From Lentzea indica (lineage in GTDB: Bacteria; Actinomycetota; Actinomycetes; Mycobacteriales; Pseudonocardiaceae), in contig NZ_VSRL01000054.1 in NCBI RefSeq assembly GCF_012184385.1, positions 1-43,164 on the forward strand: DNA of 43,164 nucleotides, in the 5' to 3' direction. The position numbers and the translations under genes are program-made. Position 1 is the stretch's first letter. Each line of letters begins with the position of its first letter. This document shows, piece after piece, positions 1 to 9,665 of this stretch. The notes under the pieces are model-generated. The model ran no database searches. It saw only the letters and a program-made list of their open reading frames with translations, and was not told the origin of the DNA.

Positions 1-1339
1 CGTGGGCGAAGGCGGCGCCGACGCCGTGCGGCCTGCGCTCCTGGGTGGTGTCCTCGACCTCGGCGGGCGCGCCGAACGCCGAGAACGGCGCGGGCGCAGG
101 AGCACCGGGATCGCTGAACGGCTGGGCGGAGCTGACCTTGGGCTCGACGAACTCCTCGAGAACCGGTTCGGCTTCCTGCGGCTCGAGAGGCTCACGGAGG
201 GCGTGGGAGTACGGCTCAGGGCTCACGGGCTCGCGCATGGCGTGCGCGGCCGGCTGCTCGCGCTCAGGCTCCGTGAAGGCCTGCTCTTCGGCCAGCGTCG
301 TCTCGAAGACGCCGTTGCGGACGTGCGGCGCGTCCAGGTCGACCGGCTCGACGAGCTGGGTCCGCTCCGCCGGTGACTCCGGCTCCGGCTCCGGCTCCGG
401 CTCGGTGAAGCCGTCGAGCTGGCCGGAGATCTCGTCCCGCATGCCGGGGTACTCACCGGTGAGGTCGGTGTCGGGCCAGCTGCGTTCCTCGACCGCGATG
501 AACGTCGTCTGCTCGGAGCGAGTACCCGCGGGCTCGTCCTCCTGCTCCTCGGCCTCGTCGAGGAACGCCTCCTGCTCCTGCTCCGCCCACACCTCGCGCG
601 GTTGGTAGATGAAGTCGTCGGCCTGCTCGTCGACCTCCGGCGGCGCGGTCGGCTCCCGGGCAGGCGGCCCGACCTCGGCGACCGGCTCGACGGTCGGCAC
701 GTACGACGTCTGCTCGGCAGGCAGCTCAGGCTCGTCGTCGAAGTCGGCGGCCTCGAGACCGGAGCGCGGCAGAACCGTCGTCATCTCGGCCGGGGACTCG
801 GCGGGAACGTCCTCCGGCGAGAGGCGCTCGAACAGCGAACGCGGACGGTCGTCGTCGGCGTCGGCCAGCGCCTTCTGCTCGGCCAGCTGCTCCTCGAACC
901 GGCACTGCGACTCGTCCGGCTCCATGTACTGGCGGACCGGGGCGGAAGGCTCTTCCTCGACCTCTTCGACGGGAGCCTCGACAGGCTCCTCCACGACAGG
1001 GGCCGGCACAGGAATCGGCGCCGGAGCCGGTGCGGGCACGGGCTCACCGAAGTAGGCGGGCGGCTCCACGTACGGCGCGGGAGCGGGCGAAGGCGGCGGC
1101 GGGGCCAGCATCTCGTCGCTGAGCGAACGCGGCGGAGTGTCGTCCCAATCGTCGACCTCGAAGTCATCGGCCTCAGGAGGCATCGCGATCGGCGGGGCCG
1201 ACCGGCGCGCATCACGAAGTCGATCTTCGAGCTCGGCCACCTGCCGGCGTGCGGGCCGAACCATCACCAGCCACGTGAGTGCCACTCCCGCGACGAACGA
1301 CAGCAGACTCCACAGCCAGACCTGCCCGAAGACATTCAC
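1..1339 (-). CDS. Membrane-anchored acidic Pro/Glu-rich protein, ArfC-like (3' end beyond window)
   Basis: The frame is open from a GTG at 1339 to the left edge (at least 446 codons), so the C-terminus is missing. An AGAAGGGG ribosome binding site lies about 8 nt upstream of the GTG. The N-terminus (MNVFGQVWLWSLLSF) forms one membrane helix to about residue 27, followed by a short basic, possibly coiled stretch (residues ~30-45). After that comes a very long acidic tail rich in Pro, Glu and Ala, with EP and AP runs and almost no hydrophobic segments. This suggests a single-pass protein with an extended cytoplasmic or periplasmic tail. The N-terminus resembles actinobacterial channel accessory proteins of the ArfC type, which often end in a small 'sunset' domain; that end would lie outside the window, so this is only a suggestion. 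No enzyme motif is visible. It is divergent from rarD. Confidence 0.7.
   Translation of the reverse strand, partial: MNVFGQVWLWSLLSFVAGVALTWLVMVRPARRQVAELEDRLRDARRSAPPIAMPPEADDFEVDDWDDTPPRSLSDEMLAPPPPSPAPAPYVEPPAYFGEPVPAPAPAPIPVPAPVVEEPVEAPVEEVEEEPSAPVRQYMEPDESQCRFEEQLAEQKALADADDDRPRSLFERLSPEDVPAESPAEMTTVLPRSGLEAADFDDEPELPAEQTSYVPTVEPVAEVGPPAREPTAPPEVDEQADDFIYQPREVWAEQEQEAFLDEAEEQEDEPAGTRSEQTTFIAVEERSWPDTDLTGEYPGMRDEISGQLDGFTEPEPEPEPESPAERTQLVEPVDLDAPHVRNGVFETTLAEEQAFTEPEREQPAAHAMREPVSPEPYSHALREPLEPQEAEPVLEEFVEPKVSSAQPFSDPGAPAPAPFSAFGAPAEVEDTTQERRPHGVGAAFAH
377..405. repeat. Tandem CTCCGG hexamer repeat (Glu-Pro repeat)
   Basis: Four perfect copies of CTCCGG (377-400) plus a partial fifth. 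On the minus strand they encode an alternating Glu-Pro run in the tail of the membrane-anchored protein. Such a repeat can change length by slippage. Confidence 0.8.
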
Positions 1340-1469
1340 GGGTAAGCCCCTTCTACGACCACACCCGACCTCACTCACTCGGAAGGGTGAGCATGGCCAA
1401 ACTACAGTGCCTTTGATGATGCTCCGTCACTACGCCGTTCAGCGCAAATAACGGGTGGAAACCCCAGCG

Positions 1470-1475
1470 TAGAGT
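1470..1475 (+). promoter_or_regulatory. Candidate -10 element of rarD
   Basis: TAGAGT fits the actinobacterial TAnnnT -10 pattern and ends 8 nt before the rarD GTG. No ribosome binding site lies between, which suggests a leaderless or near-leaderless mRNA. No clear -35 is visible. The rest of the 144-nt gap to the divergent gene holds nothing else I can call. Confidence 0.35.
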
Positions 1476-1483
1476 GACATTTT

Positions 1484-2407
1484 GTGCCGCCCCTGACGAC
1501 TTCGACCACTACTTCGGCAGAAGTTCACACCGAGAGGCGAGGTGTCACCTACGGCGCACTCGCCTACGTCCTTTGGGGACTGTTCCCGGCGTACTGGCCA
1601 CTCCTCATCCCCGCCCAGCCCGTCGAGGTGCTCGCACACCGGATCGTCTGGTCGTTCCTCACGCTCGCCATCGCCGTCGCGGTGCTCAGGAGATGGCGTC
1701 CTTTCCTTGAGTTATCAGGAAAAGGCTGGCTCATCGTTACCGCCGCAGCGATCTTGATCACGGCGAACTGGGGCACGTACATCTACGCGGTCAACAGCCA
1801 GCACGTCGTCGAGGCGGCGCTCGGCTACTTCATCACGCCGCTGGTCAGCGTGGCGCTCGGAATGATCTTCCTGAAGGAGCGCCTTCGGCTGCCGCAGACC
1901 ATCGCGATCGGCGTGGTCGTCGCCGCTGTGATCGTGCTCACCATCGACTACGGCAGGCTGCCGGTGATCTCGCTGATCCTGGCGGGCTCGTTCGGCATCT
2001 ACGGGCTGCTCAAGAAGAAGGTGCCGCTCGACGCCATCTCCAGCCTCACCGCGGAGAGCGCGGTGATCGCCCCGATCGCGCTGATCTACCTGATCGCACT
2101 CGGCAGCGCGAACACCTTCACGACCGAAGGCACCGGCCACACGCTGATGATCCTCAGCACCGGCATCGTCACGGCGGTCCCGCTGGTGTTGTTCGGCGCG
2201 GGCGCGCAACGGATCCCGCTGATCACCATGGGCATGCTGCAGTACCTCGCGCCGATCCTGCAGTTCGTCTGGGGCGTGTTCGTCGTGAGCGAACCGATGC
2301 CGCCCAGCAGGTGGATCGGGTTCGCCCTCGTCTGGCTCGCCCTCACGATCTTCACCTTCGACGCGGTGAAGAACCGGCGCAAGCACCTGCTCGCGCCGGT
2401 CGAGTGA
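1484..2407 (+). CDS. rarD: EamA/DMT family transporter, RarD type
   Basis: A 307-residue membrane protein with about ten hydrophobic helices, the usual size and shape of the drug/metabolite transporter (EamA) superfamily. The start of the core, RRGVTYGALAYVLWGLFPAY, is characteristic of RarD, as are the YAVNSQHVVEAALGYFITPL and LQYLAPILQFVWGVF segments. RarD proteins are associated with chloramphenicol tolerance in some bacteria, but the physiological substrate is generally unknown and cannot be read from the sequence. GTG at 1484 is the chosen start. The gene ends 3 nt from the convergent polyprenyl synthase gene, with no terminator in between. Confidence 0.9.
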   Translation: MPPLTTSTTTSAEVHTERRGVTYGALAYVLWGLFPAYWPLLIPAQPVEVLAHRIVWSFLTLAIAVAVLRRWRPFLELSGKGWLIVTAAAILITANWGTYIYAVNSQHVVEAALGYFITPLVSVALGMIFLKERLRLPQTIAIGVVVAAVIVLTIDYGRLPVISLILAGSFGIYGLLKKKVPLDAISSLTAESAVIAPIALIYLIALGSANTFTTEGTGHTLMILSTGIVTAVPLVLFGAGAQRIPLITMGMLQYLAPILQFVWGVFVVSEPMPPSRWIGFALVWLALTIFTFDAVKNRRKHLLAPVE

Positions 2408-2410
2408 TCC

Positions 2411-3412
2411 CTAACGAGACCGCGCCACGCAGTAGGTCGCGAGCTCATCGAGTGCGTCACGCGCGGCGCACGGCGGCAGCTTGCCCAGTTCCGTGCGAGC
2501 CCGGTCCGCGTACTCGTCGAGGGTCTCGCGTGCCTTGTCCATGCCGGAGGACTTCCGCAGCAGCGACAGGGCCTCGTCCACCAGCGCGTCCTCGGTGATC
2601 GGCCCTGCCAGCAGCTCGGCGAGCCGCGTCTCGGACGGCTCAGCGAGCGCGTAGAGCATCGGCAGCGTCTTCACGCCCTCGCGCAGGTCGGTGCCCGGCG
2701 TCTTGCCGGACTCGGCCGACGGCGAGGCGATGTCGATGACGTCGTCGGAGATCTGGAACGCCGCCCCGATCACCTCGGCGTACCGGCGCAGCGCGTCCGT
2801 CTGGTCCTCGGTCGCGTCGGAGAACATCCCGCCGAACCTGGCCGCGGTGGCGATCAGGACACCGGTCTTCTCCTCGATCACCGTGAGGTAGTGGGAGATC
2901 GGGTCCTCGCCCGGCTGCGGGCCGACGGTCTCGCGCATCTGCCCGGTCACCAGGACCGAGAAGGTCTCCGCGATGATCCGCGCCGCGTCCGTCCCCAGAT
3001 CGGCGGTGAGCCGTGACGCGTGGGCGAACAGGAAGTCGCCTGTCAGGATCGCGATGCTGTTGTCCCACTTGACGTTCGCGGACACCGCGCCGCGCCGCAT
3101 GGTCGCTTCGTCCATGACGTCGTCGTGGTAGAGCGTCGCGAGGTGGGTGAGCTCGACCACAGTGGCCGCCTTGATGACCTTCTCCCGGTCCCAGTCGGCG
3201 CCGAACTGCGATGCGAGCAGTGTGAAGAGCGGGCGGATCCGCTTTCCGCCCGCCTCCACAAGGTGAAGCGAGGTTTCCGTGACCGGGTGGAACTCGCTTT
3301 GCACGACGTCGTGCAGGTTGCGCTCCACCTCGGCAAGGCCGTCCTGGACTACCTCGGAGAGCACGGGGTCCACCAACGCGAACCCCGGTCCCTCATGCTC
3401 GCTACTGGTCAC
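2411..3412 (-). CDS. grcC: Long-chain polyprenyl diphosphate synthase (menaquinone side chain)
   Basis: 333 residues. Both Asp-rich motifs of trans-isoprenyl diphosphate synthases are present: DDVMDEATMRRG (FARM) and DDVIDIASP (SARM), which bind Mg-diphosphate. The fifth residue before the first motif is Ala, small rather than aromatic, which in this family allows long chains. The likely product is the C40-C50 side chain of menaquinone (MK-9 would be typical of this order). It lies 19 nt downstream of nuoN and is probably cotranscribed with complex I. In M. tuberculosis the equivalent grcC1 sits beside menJ; here the nuo operon separates the two. GTG start at 3412. The exact chain length is inferred. 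Confidence 0.88.
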   Translation of the reverse strand: MTSSEHEGPGFALVDPVLSEVVQDGLAEVERNLHDVVQSEFHPVTETSLHLVEAGGKRIRPLFTLLASQFGADWDREKVIKAATVVELTHLATLYHDDVMDEATMRRGAVSANVKWDNSIAILTGDFLFAHASRLTADLGTDAARIIAETFSVLVTGQMRETVGPQPGEDPISHYLTVIEEKTGVLIATAARFGGMFSDATEDQTDALRRYAEVIGAAFQISDDVIDIASPSAESGKTPGTDLREGVKTLPMLYALAEPSETRLAELLAGPITEDALVDEALSLLRKSSGMDKARETLDEYADRARTELGKLPPCAARDALDELATYCVARSR

Positions 3413-3431
3413 ACCAGCAGACTACGTACAC

Positions 3432-5009
3432 CTAGCTGAGGAAGGTGCCGGTACCCGCCCAATCGAGCACGAACGTGGGCCACAACCCCAGCACCAGGGT
3501 CACGACGGCACCCAACGTGATCGCGATCGTGGTGAACGCACCCGGCACGGTCACGGTCGGGCCGTCCGGCGCCGGGTCGCTGAAGTACATCAGCACGATC
3601 ACCCGCAGGTAGAAGAACGCGGCGACGGCCGAGGCCACCAGCGCGATCACGACGAGCGGGGTCAGGCCGGCGTCGATCGCCGCGCTGAACACGACGAACT
3701 TGCCGATGAAGCCGGACGTCAGCGGAATTCCGGCCAGTGCCAGCAGCAGGAACGTGAAGACGGCCGCCACGATCGGCGACCGCTTCGCGAGACCCGCCCA
3801 CTGCGACAGGTGCGTCGCCTCGCCGTCCGAGTTGCGGACCAGCGACACGATGCCGAACGCGGCGATCGTGGTGAACCCGTACGCCAGCAGGTAGAACATG
3901 GTCGCGCTCACGCCGGAAGCCGAGCCCGCAGGGGTCAGCGCGATCGAACCGATCAGCAGGAAGCCCGCGTGCGCCACCGACGAGTACGCGATCATGCGCT
4001 TCACGTCGGTCTGCGTGAGACCCAGCACCGCGCCGATCACCATCGACACGACCGCGACGCCGTAGAGCACGCCGCGCCACTCCCACTGCGTGTTCTGGAA
4101 CGCCACGGTGAGCACGCGCAGGATGCCGCCGAACGCGGCGACCTTGGTGCACGCGGCCATGAACGCCGTGATCGGCGTCGGCGCGCCCTGGTACACGTCC
4201 GGGGTCCAGGCGTGGAACGGGCCGACCGCTGCCTTGAAGAGCAGACCCACCACCAGCAGGCCGAAGCCCGCGAACAGCAGCGTGTCGGAGCGGTCGGTGC
4301 CGGCGGCAGCGGACGCGATGGCCGAGAGCTTCACCGAGCCCGCGTAGCCGTACAGCAGAGCCACGCCGTACAAGAAGAACGCGGAGGCGAACGCTCCGAG
4401 CAGGAAGTACTTCACGGCCGCTTCCTGCGAGAGCAGGCGACGGCGGCGAGCCAGGCCGCACAACAGGTACAGCGGCAGCGACAGGACTTCCAGCGCGATG
4501 AACATGGTGAGCAGGTCGTTCGACGCGACGAACGTCATCATGCCGCCGAGCGCGAACAGCGTGAGCGGGAAGACCTCGGTCTGCATGCCGGTCTTCGTCG
4601 CCTGCGCGCGGTCCTGGATGGTGCCGGGACGGATCGCGGCCTGGGCCACGAACGCGCCACCGGGCTCCACCGAGCGGTCGGCGATCAGCAGGATCGAGCC
4701 GAACGCCAGCACCAGCAACGTGGCCCACAGGAACAGCGACGGCGAGTCGACCGCGATCGCACCCGCCAGCGTCGCCACGCCCTGCGCGGGGCGCTCCGAG
4801 GTCGCGTAGAGGATCAACGCGCCGGTGGCCCCGACCAGCGTCACGAGCGACAGCACGAGCTGCACGGCCCACCGCTGGTGCTTGGGCAGCAACGCTTCCA
4901 GCAGCACGCTGATGCACGCCGCGCCGAGCACGATCAGCACCGGCGCGGTGGCGCCGTAATCGATCTCCGGCGCCTCGATCGTCTGCGCCTGAGCGACGAG
5001 AAGGTTCAC
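3432..5009 (-). CDS. nuoN: NADH-quinone oxidoreductase subunit N
   Basis: 525 residues, about 14 membrane helices. One of the three antiporter-like proton-pumping subunits in the membrane arm of complex I. The proton_antipo_M signature is visible around GPFHAWTPDVYQGAPTPITA, with the conserved Lys/His-bearing helices near TKVAAFGGILRV and VKRMIAYSSVAHAGF. Length and order fit NuoN. Last nuo gene: the GTG start at 5009 lies 1 nt after the nuoM stop, and the polyprenyl synthase gene follows 19 nt downstream. Confidence 0.96.
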   Translation of the reverse strand: MNLLVAQAQTIEAPEIDYGATAPVLIVLGAACISVLLEALLPKHQRWAVQLVLSLVTLVGATGALILYATSERPAQGVATLAGAIAVDSPSLFLWATLLVLAFGSILLIADRSVEPGGAFVAQAAIRPGTIQDRAQATKTGMQTEVFPLTLFALGGMMTFVASNDLLTMFIALEVLSLPLYLLCGLARRRRLLSQEAAVKYFLLGAFASAFFLYGVALLYGYAGSVKLSAIASAAAGTDRSDTLLFAGFGLLVVGLLFKAAVGPFHAWTPDVYQGAPTPITAFMAACTKVAAFGGILRVLTVAFQNTQWEWRGVLYGVAVVSMVIGAVLGLTQTDVKRMIAYSSVAHAGFLLIGSIALTPAGSASGVSATMFYLLAYGFTTIAAFGIVSLVRNSDGEATHLSQWAGLAKRSPIVAAVFTFLLLALAGIPLTSGFIGKFVVFSAAIDAGLTPLVVIALVASAVAAFFYLRVIVLMYFSDPAPDGPTVTVPGAFTTIAITLGAVVTLVLGLWPTFVLDWAGTGTFLS

Positions 5010-5010
5010 G

Positions 5011-6579
5011 TCACTTGCCTTCCTGCACGGTGACCGGGTCGGTCACGCCGACCTCGGTCAGCGTCGCCCCGACAGTCGGGGTGATGACGTCGAGCACCGG
5101 CTGCGGGTAGAACCCGAGTGCCAGCACGATGACAACGAGCGGTGCCAGCACGGCGATCTCGCGCTTGTCGAGGTCGCCGATGGCCGTCTTCTTCTCCGGG
5201 TCGCCGACAGCGCCCGGACCGGCGGCAGCAGCCACGAGAGCGTCTCCGCGCAGCGGGCCGGTCATCATCCGCTGGTAGAGCCACAGCACGTAGAGCGCCG
5301 CGAGCACCATGCCGACCGTCGCGAGGATCGTGTGGACCGGCTGCGTCGGGAACGAGCCGATCAGCACCAGGAACTCGGAGACGAACGAGTTCGTGCCCGG
5401 CAGCGACAGCGTGGTCAGACCGGAGAGCAGCAGCATGCCCGCGAGCAGCGGGGCCACCTTCGACATGCCGCCGTAGTCGGAGATCTGCGAGGAACCACCG
5501 CGCGCGATCACCATGCCGATCACCAGGATCAGCATGCCGGTCGAGATCGAGTGGTTGAGCATGTACGACACCGAGCCCACGCCCGCCTGCGACGTGAACG
5601 AGAAGATGCCGAGCGCGATGAAGCCGAAGTGGGCGATCGAGACGTAAGCGAGGAACCGCTTCATGTCCCGCTGCCCCGTGGCGAGCAGGGATCCATAAAG
5701 GACACCGGCCACCGCGAGCACGAGCACGAACGGCGCCAGGTTCTTCGACGCCTCCGGGAACATCGGCAGCAGGTAGCGCAGCATGCCGAACGTGCCGACC
5801 TTGTCCAGGATGCCGACGACGATCACCGTGACGCCGATGGGCGCCTCGGCGGCCGCGTCCGGCAGCCAGGTGTGGAACGGCACCAGCGGCGCCTTGATCG
5901 CGAACGCCAGGAAGAAGCCAAGGAACAGCCAGGTCTGCGTCGTCGAGTCGGCGTCGCGGACCACCGTCACCAGGGTCGCCCAGTCGAACGTGCCCTTGCC
6001 CAGCTCGTCCGACGCCATCGCGTAGGCGCCGATCGCGGAGGCCAGCATGATCAGGCCGCCGAGGAACGAGTAGAGGAAGAACTTGACCGCCGCGTACTGC
6101 CTGCGCGCGCCGCCGTAGCCGCCGATCAGGAAGTACATCGGGATCAGCATGACCTCGAACAGCACGTAGAACAGGAAGACGTCGGTGGCCGCGAACACCG
6201 CGACCGTCACCGCCTCCTGCACCAAAATCAGCGCGAGGTACCCGCCCTGCGAACGGCCGGCCGGCAGCTTCTCCGTCCAGCCGGCACCGATCACCAGCGG
6301 GATCAGCAGCGCGATCACCGCGATCATCACCAGTGCGATGCCGTCGATGCCGAACGACAGCCGCACGCCGAACGCCGGGATCCAGTCCACGCCGGCGGCG
6401 AGCTGGATGCGGTCGCCGTCCGGGTCGTAGGCGAACCACAGCAGGCCGGCGAGCACGAGCTCGACGAGCGAGAACGCCAGCGCGACGAGCTTGGCCTTCG
6501 TGTCGTCCTTGCGCAGGAACGTCACCACCAGCGCGCCGACCAGCGGCACGACCAGCAGCGCGATCAGAACCCAGGTCAC
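5011..6579 (-). CDS. nuoM: NADH-quinone oxidoreductase subunit M
   Basis: 522 residues, about 14 membrane helices, the second antiporter-like proton-pumping subunit. Diagnostic segments include KAPLVPFHTWLPDAAAEAPI and VGILDKVGTFGMLRYLLPMF, plus KRFLAYVSIAHFGFIALGIF. A moderately long hydrophilic loop near residues 445-475 precedes the last helix. GTG start at 6579 overlaps the nuoL stop as GTGA, indicating translational coupling. Confidence 0.96.
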   Translation of the reverse strand: MTWVLIALLVVPLVGALVVTFLRKDDTKAKLVALAFSLVELVLAGLLWFAYDPDGDRIQLAAGVDWIPAFGVRLSFGIDGIALVMIAVIALLIPLVIGAGWTEKLPAGRSQGGYLALILVQEAVTVAVFAATDVFLFYVLFEVMLIPMYFLIGGYGGARRQYAAVKFFLYSFLGGLIMLASAIGAYAMASDELGKGTFDWATLVTVVRDADSTTQTWLFLGFFLAFAIKAPLVPFHTWLPDAAAEAPIGVTVIVVGILDKVGTFGMLRYLLPMFPEASKNLAPFVLVLAVAGVLYGSLLATGQRDMKRFLAYVSIAHFGFIALGIFSFTSQAGVGSVSYMLNHSISTGMLILVIGMVIARGGSSQISDYGGMSKVAPLLAGMLLLSGLTTLSLPGTNSFVSEFLVLIGSFPTQPVHTILATVGMVLAALYVLWLYQRMMTGPLRGDALVAAAAGPGAVGDPEKKTAIGDLDKREIAVLAPLVVIVLALGFYPQPVLDVITPTVGATLTEVGVTDPVTVQEGK

Positions 6580-8507
6580 GAGAACCTCACCACCAGGAGC
6601 GCTCCGAGCACGAAGATCGAGCCCAGCAGCATGGACAGTGCGTAGGAGCGGACGAACCCGGTCTGCAGCCTGCGCAACCGGCCGGAACTACCGCCGAGCA
6701 GCGCCGCGGTGCCGTTGACCAGCCCGTCGACGCCCTTCAGGTCGAGGAACACCAGCGCGCGGGTGAGCCAGGTGCCCGGCCGCGCGAAGAGTGCCTCGTT
6801 CAGTGCGTTGCCGTACAGGTCAGCACGGGCTGCGCGCACCGGGAACGACACCCGCAACGGCGCCTCGACCGGCTGCTTGCCGCGGCCGAAGAGCAGGAAC
6901 GCGAGTCCGGCACCGACGAGCGAGAGCACCACGGTCAGGATCCCGACCATGCCGTGCGACAGGACGCCGTGCGACTCCTTCAGCTCGCCGAGCGACGGCT
7001 CCAGCCACCCGGCCAGCCTGCCGCCGGAGGCGAACCACCAACCGGCGCCGACCGAACCGACCGCGAGGATGATCATCGGGATCGTCATCGTCAGCGGCGA
7101 CTCGTGCGGGTGGTACTCGCGGCCGTCCTCCGACTTCAGTTCCTTCCAGCGCGGCTTGCCGAGGAACACGAGGATCAACAGGCGCGTCATGTAGAACGCG
7201 GTCAGCGCGGCACCGAGCAGTGCGACGCCACCGAACACGTAGCCGCGCCAGCCCTCCGCACCGAACGCCGCCGCGATGATGGCGTCCTTGGAGAAGTAGC
7301 CGGAGAACGGCGGGATGCCGATCAGGGCGAGGTAGCCGAGCGTCCATGTGACGAACGTGATCGGCAGGTACTTCGCCAGGCCGCCCATCCTGCGGATGTT
7401 GCCCTCGTCGTTCATGCCGTGCATGACCGAACCGGCACCGAGGAAGAGCCCTGCCTTGAAGAAGCCGTGCGTCAGCAGGTGCATGATGCCCAGCGCGTAC
7501 CCGATCGGGCCGAGGCCCACCGCGAGGATCATGTAACCGATCTGCGAGACCGTCGAGTACGCCAGGACCTTCTTGAAGTCGTCGTAGGCGCAACCGATGA
7601 TGCAACCGATCAGCAGCGTGACAGCACCGATGATCATCACGACCAGGCGGCCGTCCTCGCTCAGGTTGTAGAGCGGGTTCGAGCGGGCGATCAGGTACAC
7701 GCCCGCGGTGACCATCGTTGCCGCGTGGATCAGTGCGGAGACCGGGGTCGGACCGGCCATGGCGTCGGGCAACCAGGCCTGCAGCGGGAACTGACCGGAC
7801 TTGCCGCACGCGCCGAGCAGCAGCAGCAACGTGATCGCGAGGACCTCACCGGAGGAGAACTCGCTCACCCGCGCGAAGACCTCGGTGTAGTCGGTCGTGC
7901 CGAGCCGGTTGAACATCATGAAGATCGCGATGGCCAGACCGAGGTCGCCGACGCGGTTCATCAGGAAGGCCTTCTTGGCCGCCGACGCCGCTTCCGGCTT
8001 GTACTGGTACCAGCCGATCAGCAGGTACGAGGCGAGACCGACGCCCTCCCAGCCGAAGTACAGGGTCACGAAACCGTTGCCCAGCACCAGCAGGAGCATC
8101 GCCGCGACGAAGAGGTTCAGGTAGGCGAAGAACTTCCGCCTGCCTTCCTCGTGCGCCATGTAGCCGACCGAGTAGATGTGGATCAGCGCGCCCACACCGG
8201 TGATCAGCAGCACGAACGTGAGCGACAGCGGGTCGAGCCGCAGCGCGAAGTCGATCTTCAGCGCGTTGACGTCGATCCAGTTGAACAGGAACAGCTCACT
8301 GGTCCGCTCCCCCGACTGCCCGAGGGTGTCGAAGAACAGCGCCAGGCCGTACCCGAACGCGCCGAGGATGGTGGCGCAGCCGAGCAGGTGGCCCCACTTG
8401 TCGGTGCGCTTGCCACCGACCAGCAGCACGGCCGCGCCGAACGCGGGCAGCGCCAACAAAAGCCAGGCGAGAGAAGCGATCCCGCTGGCGGCAACAGGTT
8501 CCGTCAC
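6576..8507 (-). CDS. nuoL: NADH-quinone oxidoreductase subunit L
   Basis: 643 residues, the largest antiporter-like subunit, at the tip of the membrane arm. It carries the family core (PLQAWLPDAMAGPTPVSALI, HAATMVTAGVYLIARSNPL, KKVLAYSTVSQIGYMILAVG) and a C-terminal extension with a long, partly polar stretch (~residues 470-590) matching the lateral helix of NuoL, ending in a final membrane helix. GTG start at 8507, 10 nt after nuoK. Confidence 0.96.
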   Translation of the reverse strand: MTEPVAASGIASLAWLLLALPAFGAAVLLVGGKRTDKWGHLLGCATILGAFGYGLALFFDTLGQSGERTSELFLFNWIDVNALKIDFALRLDPLSLTFVLLITGVGALIHIYSVGYMAHEEGRRKFFAYLNLFVAAMLLLVLGNGFVTLYFGWEGVGLASYLLIGWYQYKPEAASAAKKAFLMNRVGDLGLAIAIFMMFNRLGTTDYTEVFARVSEFSSGEVLAITLLLLLGACGKSGQFPLQAWLPDAMAGPTPVSALIHAATMVTAGVYLIARSNPLYNLSEDGRLVVMIIGAVTLLIGCIIGCAYDDFKKVLAYSTVSQIGYMILAVGLGPIGYALGIMHLLTHGFFKAGLFLGAGSVMHGMNDEGNIRRMGGLAKYLPITFVTWTLGYLALIGIPPFSGYFSKDAIIAAAFGAEGWRGYVFGGVALLGAALTAFYMTRLLILVFLGKPRWKELKSEDGREYHPHESPLTMTIPMIILAVGSVGAGWWFASGGRLAGWLEPSLGELKESHGVLSHGMVGILTVVLSLVGAGLAFLLFGRGKQPVEAPLRVSFPVRAARADLYGNALNEALFARPGTWLTRALVFLDLKGVDGLVNGTAALLGGSSGRLRRLQTGFVRSYALSMLLGSIFVLGALLVVRFS

Positions 8508-8517
8508 CGGTGACCCC

Positions 8518-8817
8518 TCAGTACTTCAGCAGGTTCGAGTCGTCGACCGAGGCCGAGCGACGCGTCCGGAAGATGGACATGATGATCGCGAGGCCGACGA
8601 CGACCTCCGCCGCGGCGACGACCATCACGAAGAACGCCATCACCTGACCGTCGAGCGAGCCGTTGATCCGCGCGAACGTCACCAGGCTCAGGTTGACCGC
8701 GTTGAGCATGAGCTCGACGCACATGAACACCACGATGGCGTTGCGGCGCACCAGGACACCGACGGCGCCGATGCTGAACAGCAGTGCCGACAGCAGCAGG
8801 TAGTAGGTGGGAGTCAC
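8518..8817 (-). CDS. nuoK: NADH-quinone oxidoreductase subunit K
   Basis: 99 residues with three membrane helices. The two conserved membrane Glu residues of the proton path are visible in [13 protein letters not shown] and [13 protein letters not shown]. Size and position between nuoJ and nuoL are as expected. The GTG start at 8817 overlaps the nuoJ stop (GTGA). Confidence 0.96.
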   Translation of the reverse strand: MTPTYYLLLSALLFSIGAVGVLVRRNAIVVFMCVELMLNAVNLSLVTFARINGSLDGQVMAFFVMVVAAAEVVVGLAIIMSIFRTRRSASVDDSNLLKY

Positions 8818-9665
8818 GACTCACTTCCCTTGAGCGCGTGCGCGTCGGCCTCGTGCCCGGTGCCGGCCACGTCGGCGACGTCGTCCGAAAGCGTGGACTT
8901 GTCGGTCGCCTCGATGACCTCGAACAGCGACTCCTCCGACACGCTGCCGTCGGGCAGCAGTGCGGGAGTGGCCACCGAGTTCGCGGTGGCGAAGACACCA
9001 GGACCGGGGATGGACCCGACCCGCTTGCCCTCCTGGAAGCGCTCCTCGACGAGTTCCTTCTGCGTCTTCTTGGCGGGCTTCCCGTCCCTGCCGACGAAGG
9101 CCAGGATCATCGCGCCGAGCGCGGCGGTGATCAGCAGAGCCGACGTGAGCTCGAACGCGAACAGGTAGTCCGTGAAGAGCTTCACGCCGATGTTGCCGAC
9201 GTTGCCGCCGTTCGTGGCGTTCGCCTCTGCGAGGCCGGCGGGCTCGACCGACGTGAGCGCACGGGCGACGGAGCCGACCATCAGCACGGCGAACCCGATG
9301 CCGAGCAACGCGGCCGCGAGTCGTTGTCCGCGAATGACTTCGACGACGGAGTCCGAACTGTCGCGGCCGACCATCATCAGCACGAACAGGAACAGCATCA
9401 TGATCGCGCCGGTGTAGACGATGATCTGCACGAAGCCGAGGAACGGCGCCTGCTGGATCATGTACAGCACACCGAGGCTGAGCATCGTCACCACGAGCCA
9501 CAGCGCGGAGTGCACCGCGTTGCGCGCGAAGAGCATGCCGAGGGCACCTGCCAGCGCGAGCGGGCCGAGCACCCAGAACGCGATCGCCTCACCGGTCGTG
9601 ACGGTGTCGACCACGCGCTGCACGGGCTCCGGCTGCTGCTGGGCCAGGAAGGTCAGGAAGCTCAC
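8814..9665 (-). CDS. nuoJ: NADH-quinone oxidoreductase subunit J
   Basis: 283 residues. Five membrane helices lie in the first ~175 residues, including the [16 protein letters not shown] segment typical of NuoJ. The start is set at the GTG at 9665, giving [16 protein letters not shown] and overlapping the nuoI stop as GTGA. A longer reading to 9890 would only add out-of-frame nuoI sequence. The ~100-residue polar, acidic C-terminal tail (from about residue 185) is much longer than in the E. coli protein, a feature common in actinobacteria. Confidence 0.95.
   Translation of the reverse strand: MSFLTFLAQQQPEPVQRVVDTVTTGEAIAFWVLGPLALAGALGMLFARNAVHSALWLVVTMLSLGVLYMIQQAPFLGFVQIIVYTGAIMMLFLFVLMMVGRDSSDSVVEVIRGQRLAAALLGIGFAVLMVGSVARALTSVEPAGLAEANATNGGNVGNIGVKLFTDYLFAFELTSALLITAALGAMILAFVGRDGKPAKKTQKELVEERFQEGKRVGSIPGPGVFATANSVATPALLPDGSVSEESLFEVIEATDKSTLSDDVADVAGTGHEADAHALKGSES

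Noticed and set aside
3279..5033. A 584-codon open frame on the plus strand opposite nuoN
   Set aside because: Same kind of shadow; NuoN on the other strand is unambiguous.
6333..8513. A 726-codon open frame on the plus strand opposite nuoL
   Set aside because: Low-complexity charged translation, antisense to a clear NuoL; no ribosome binding site or domain.
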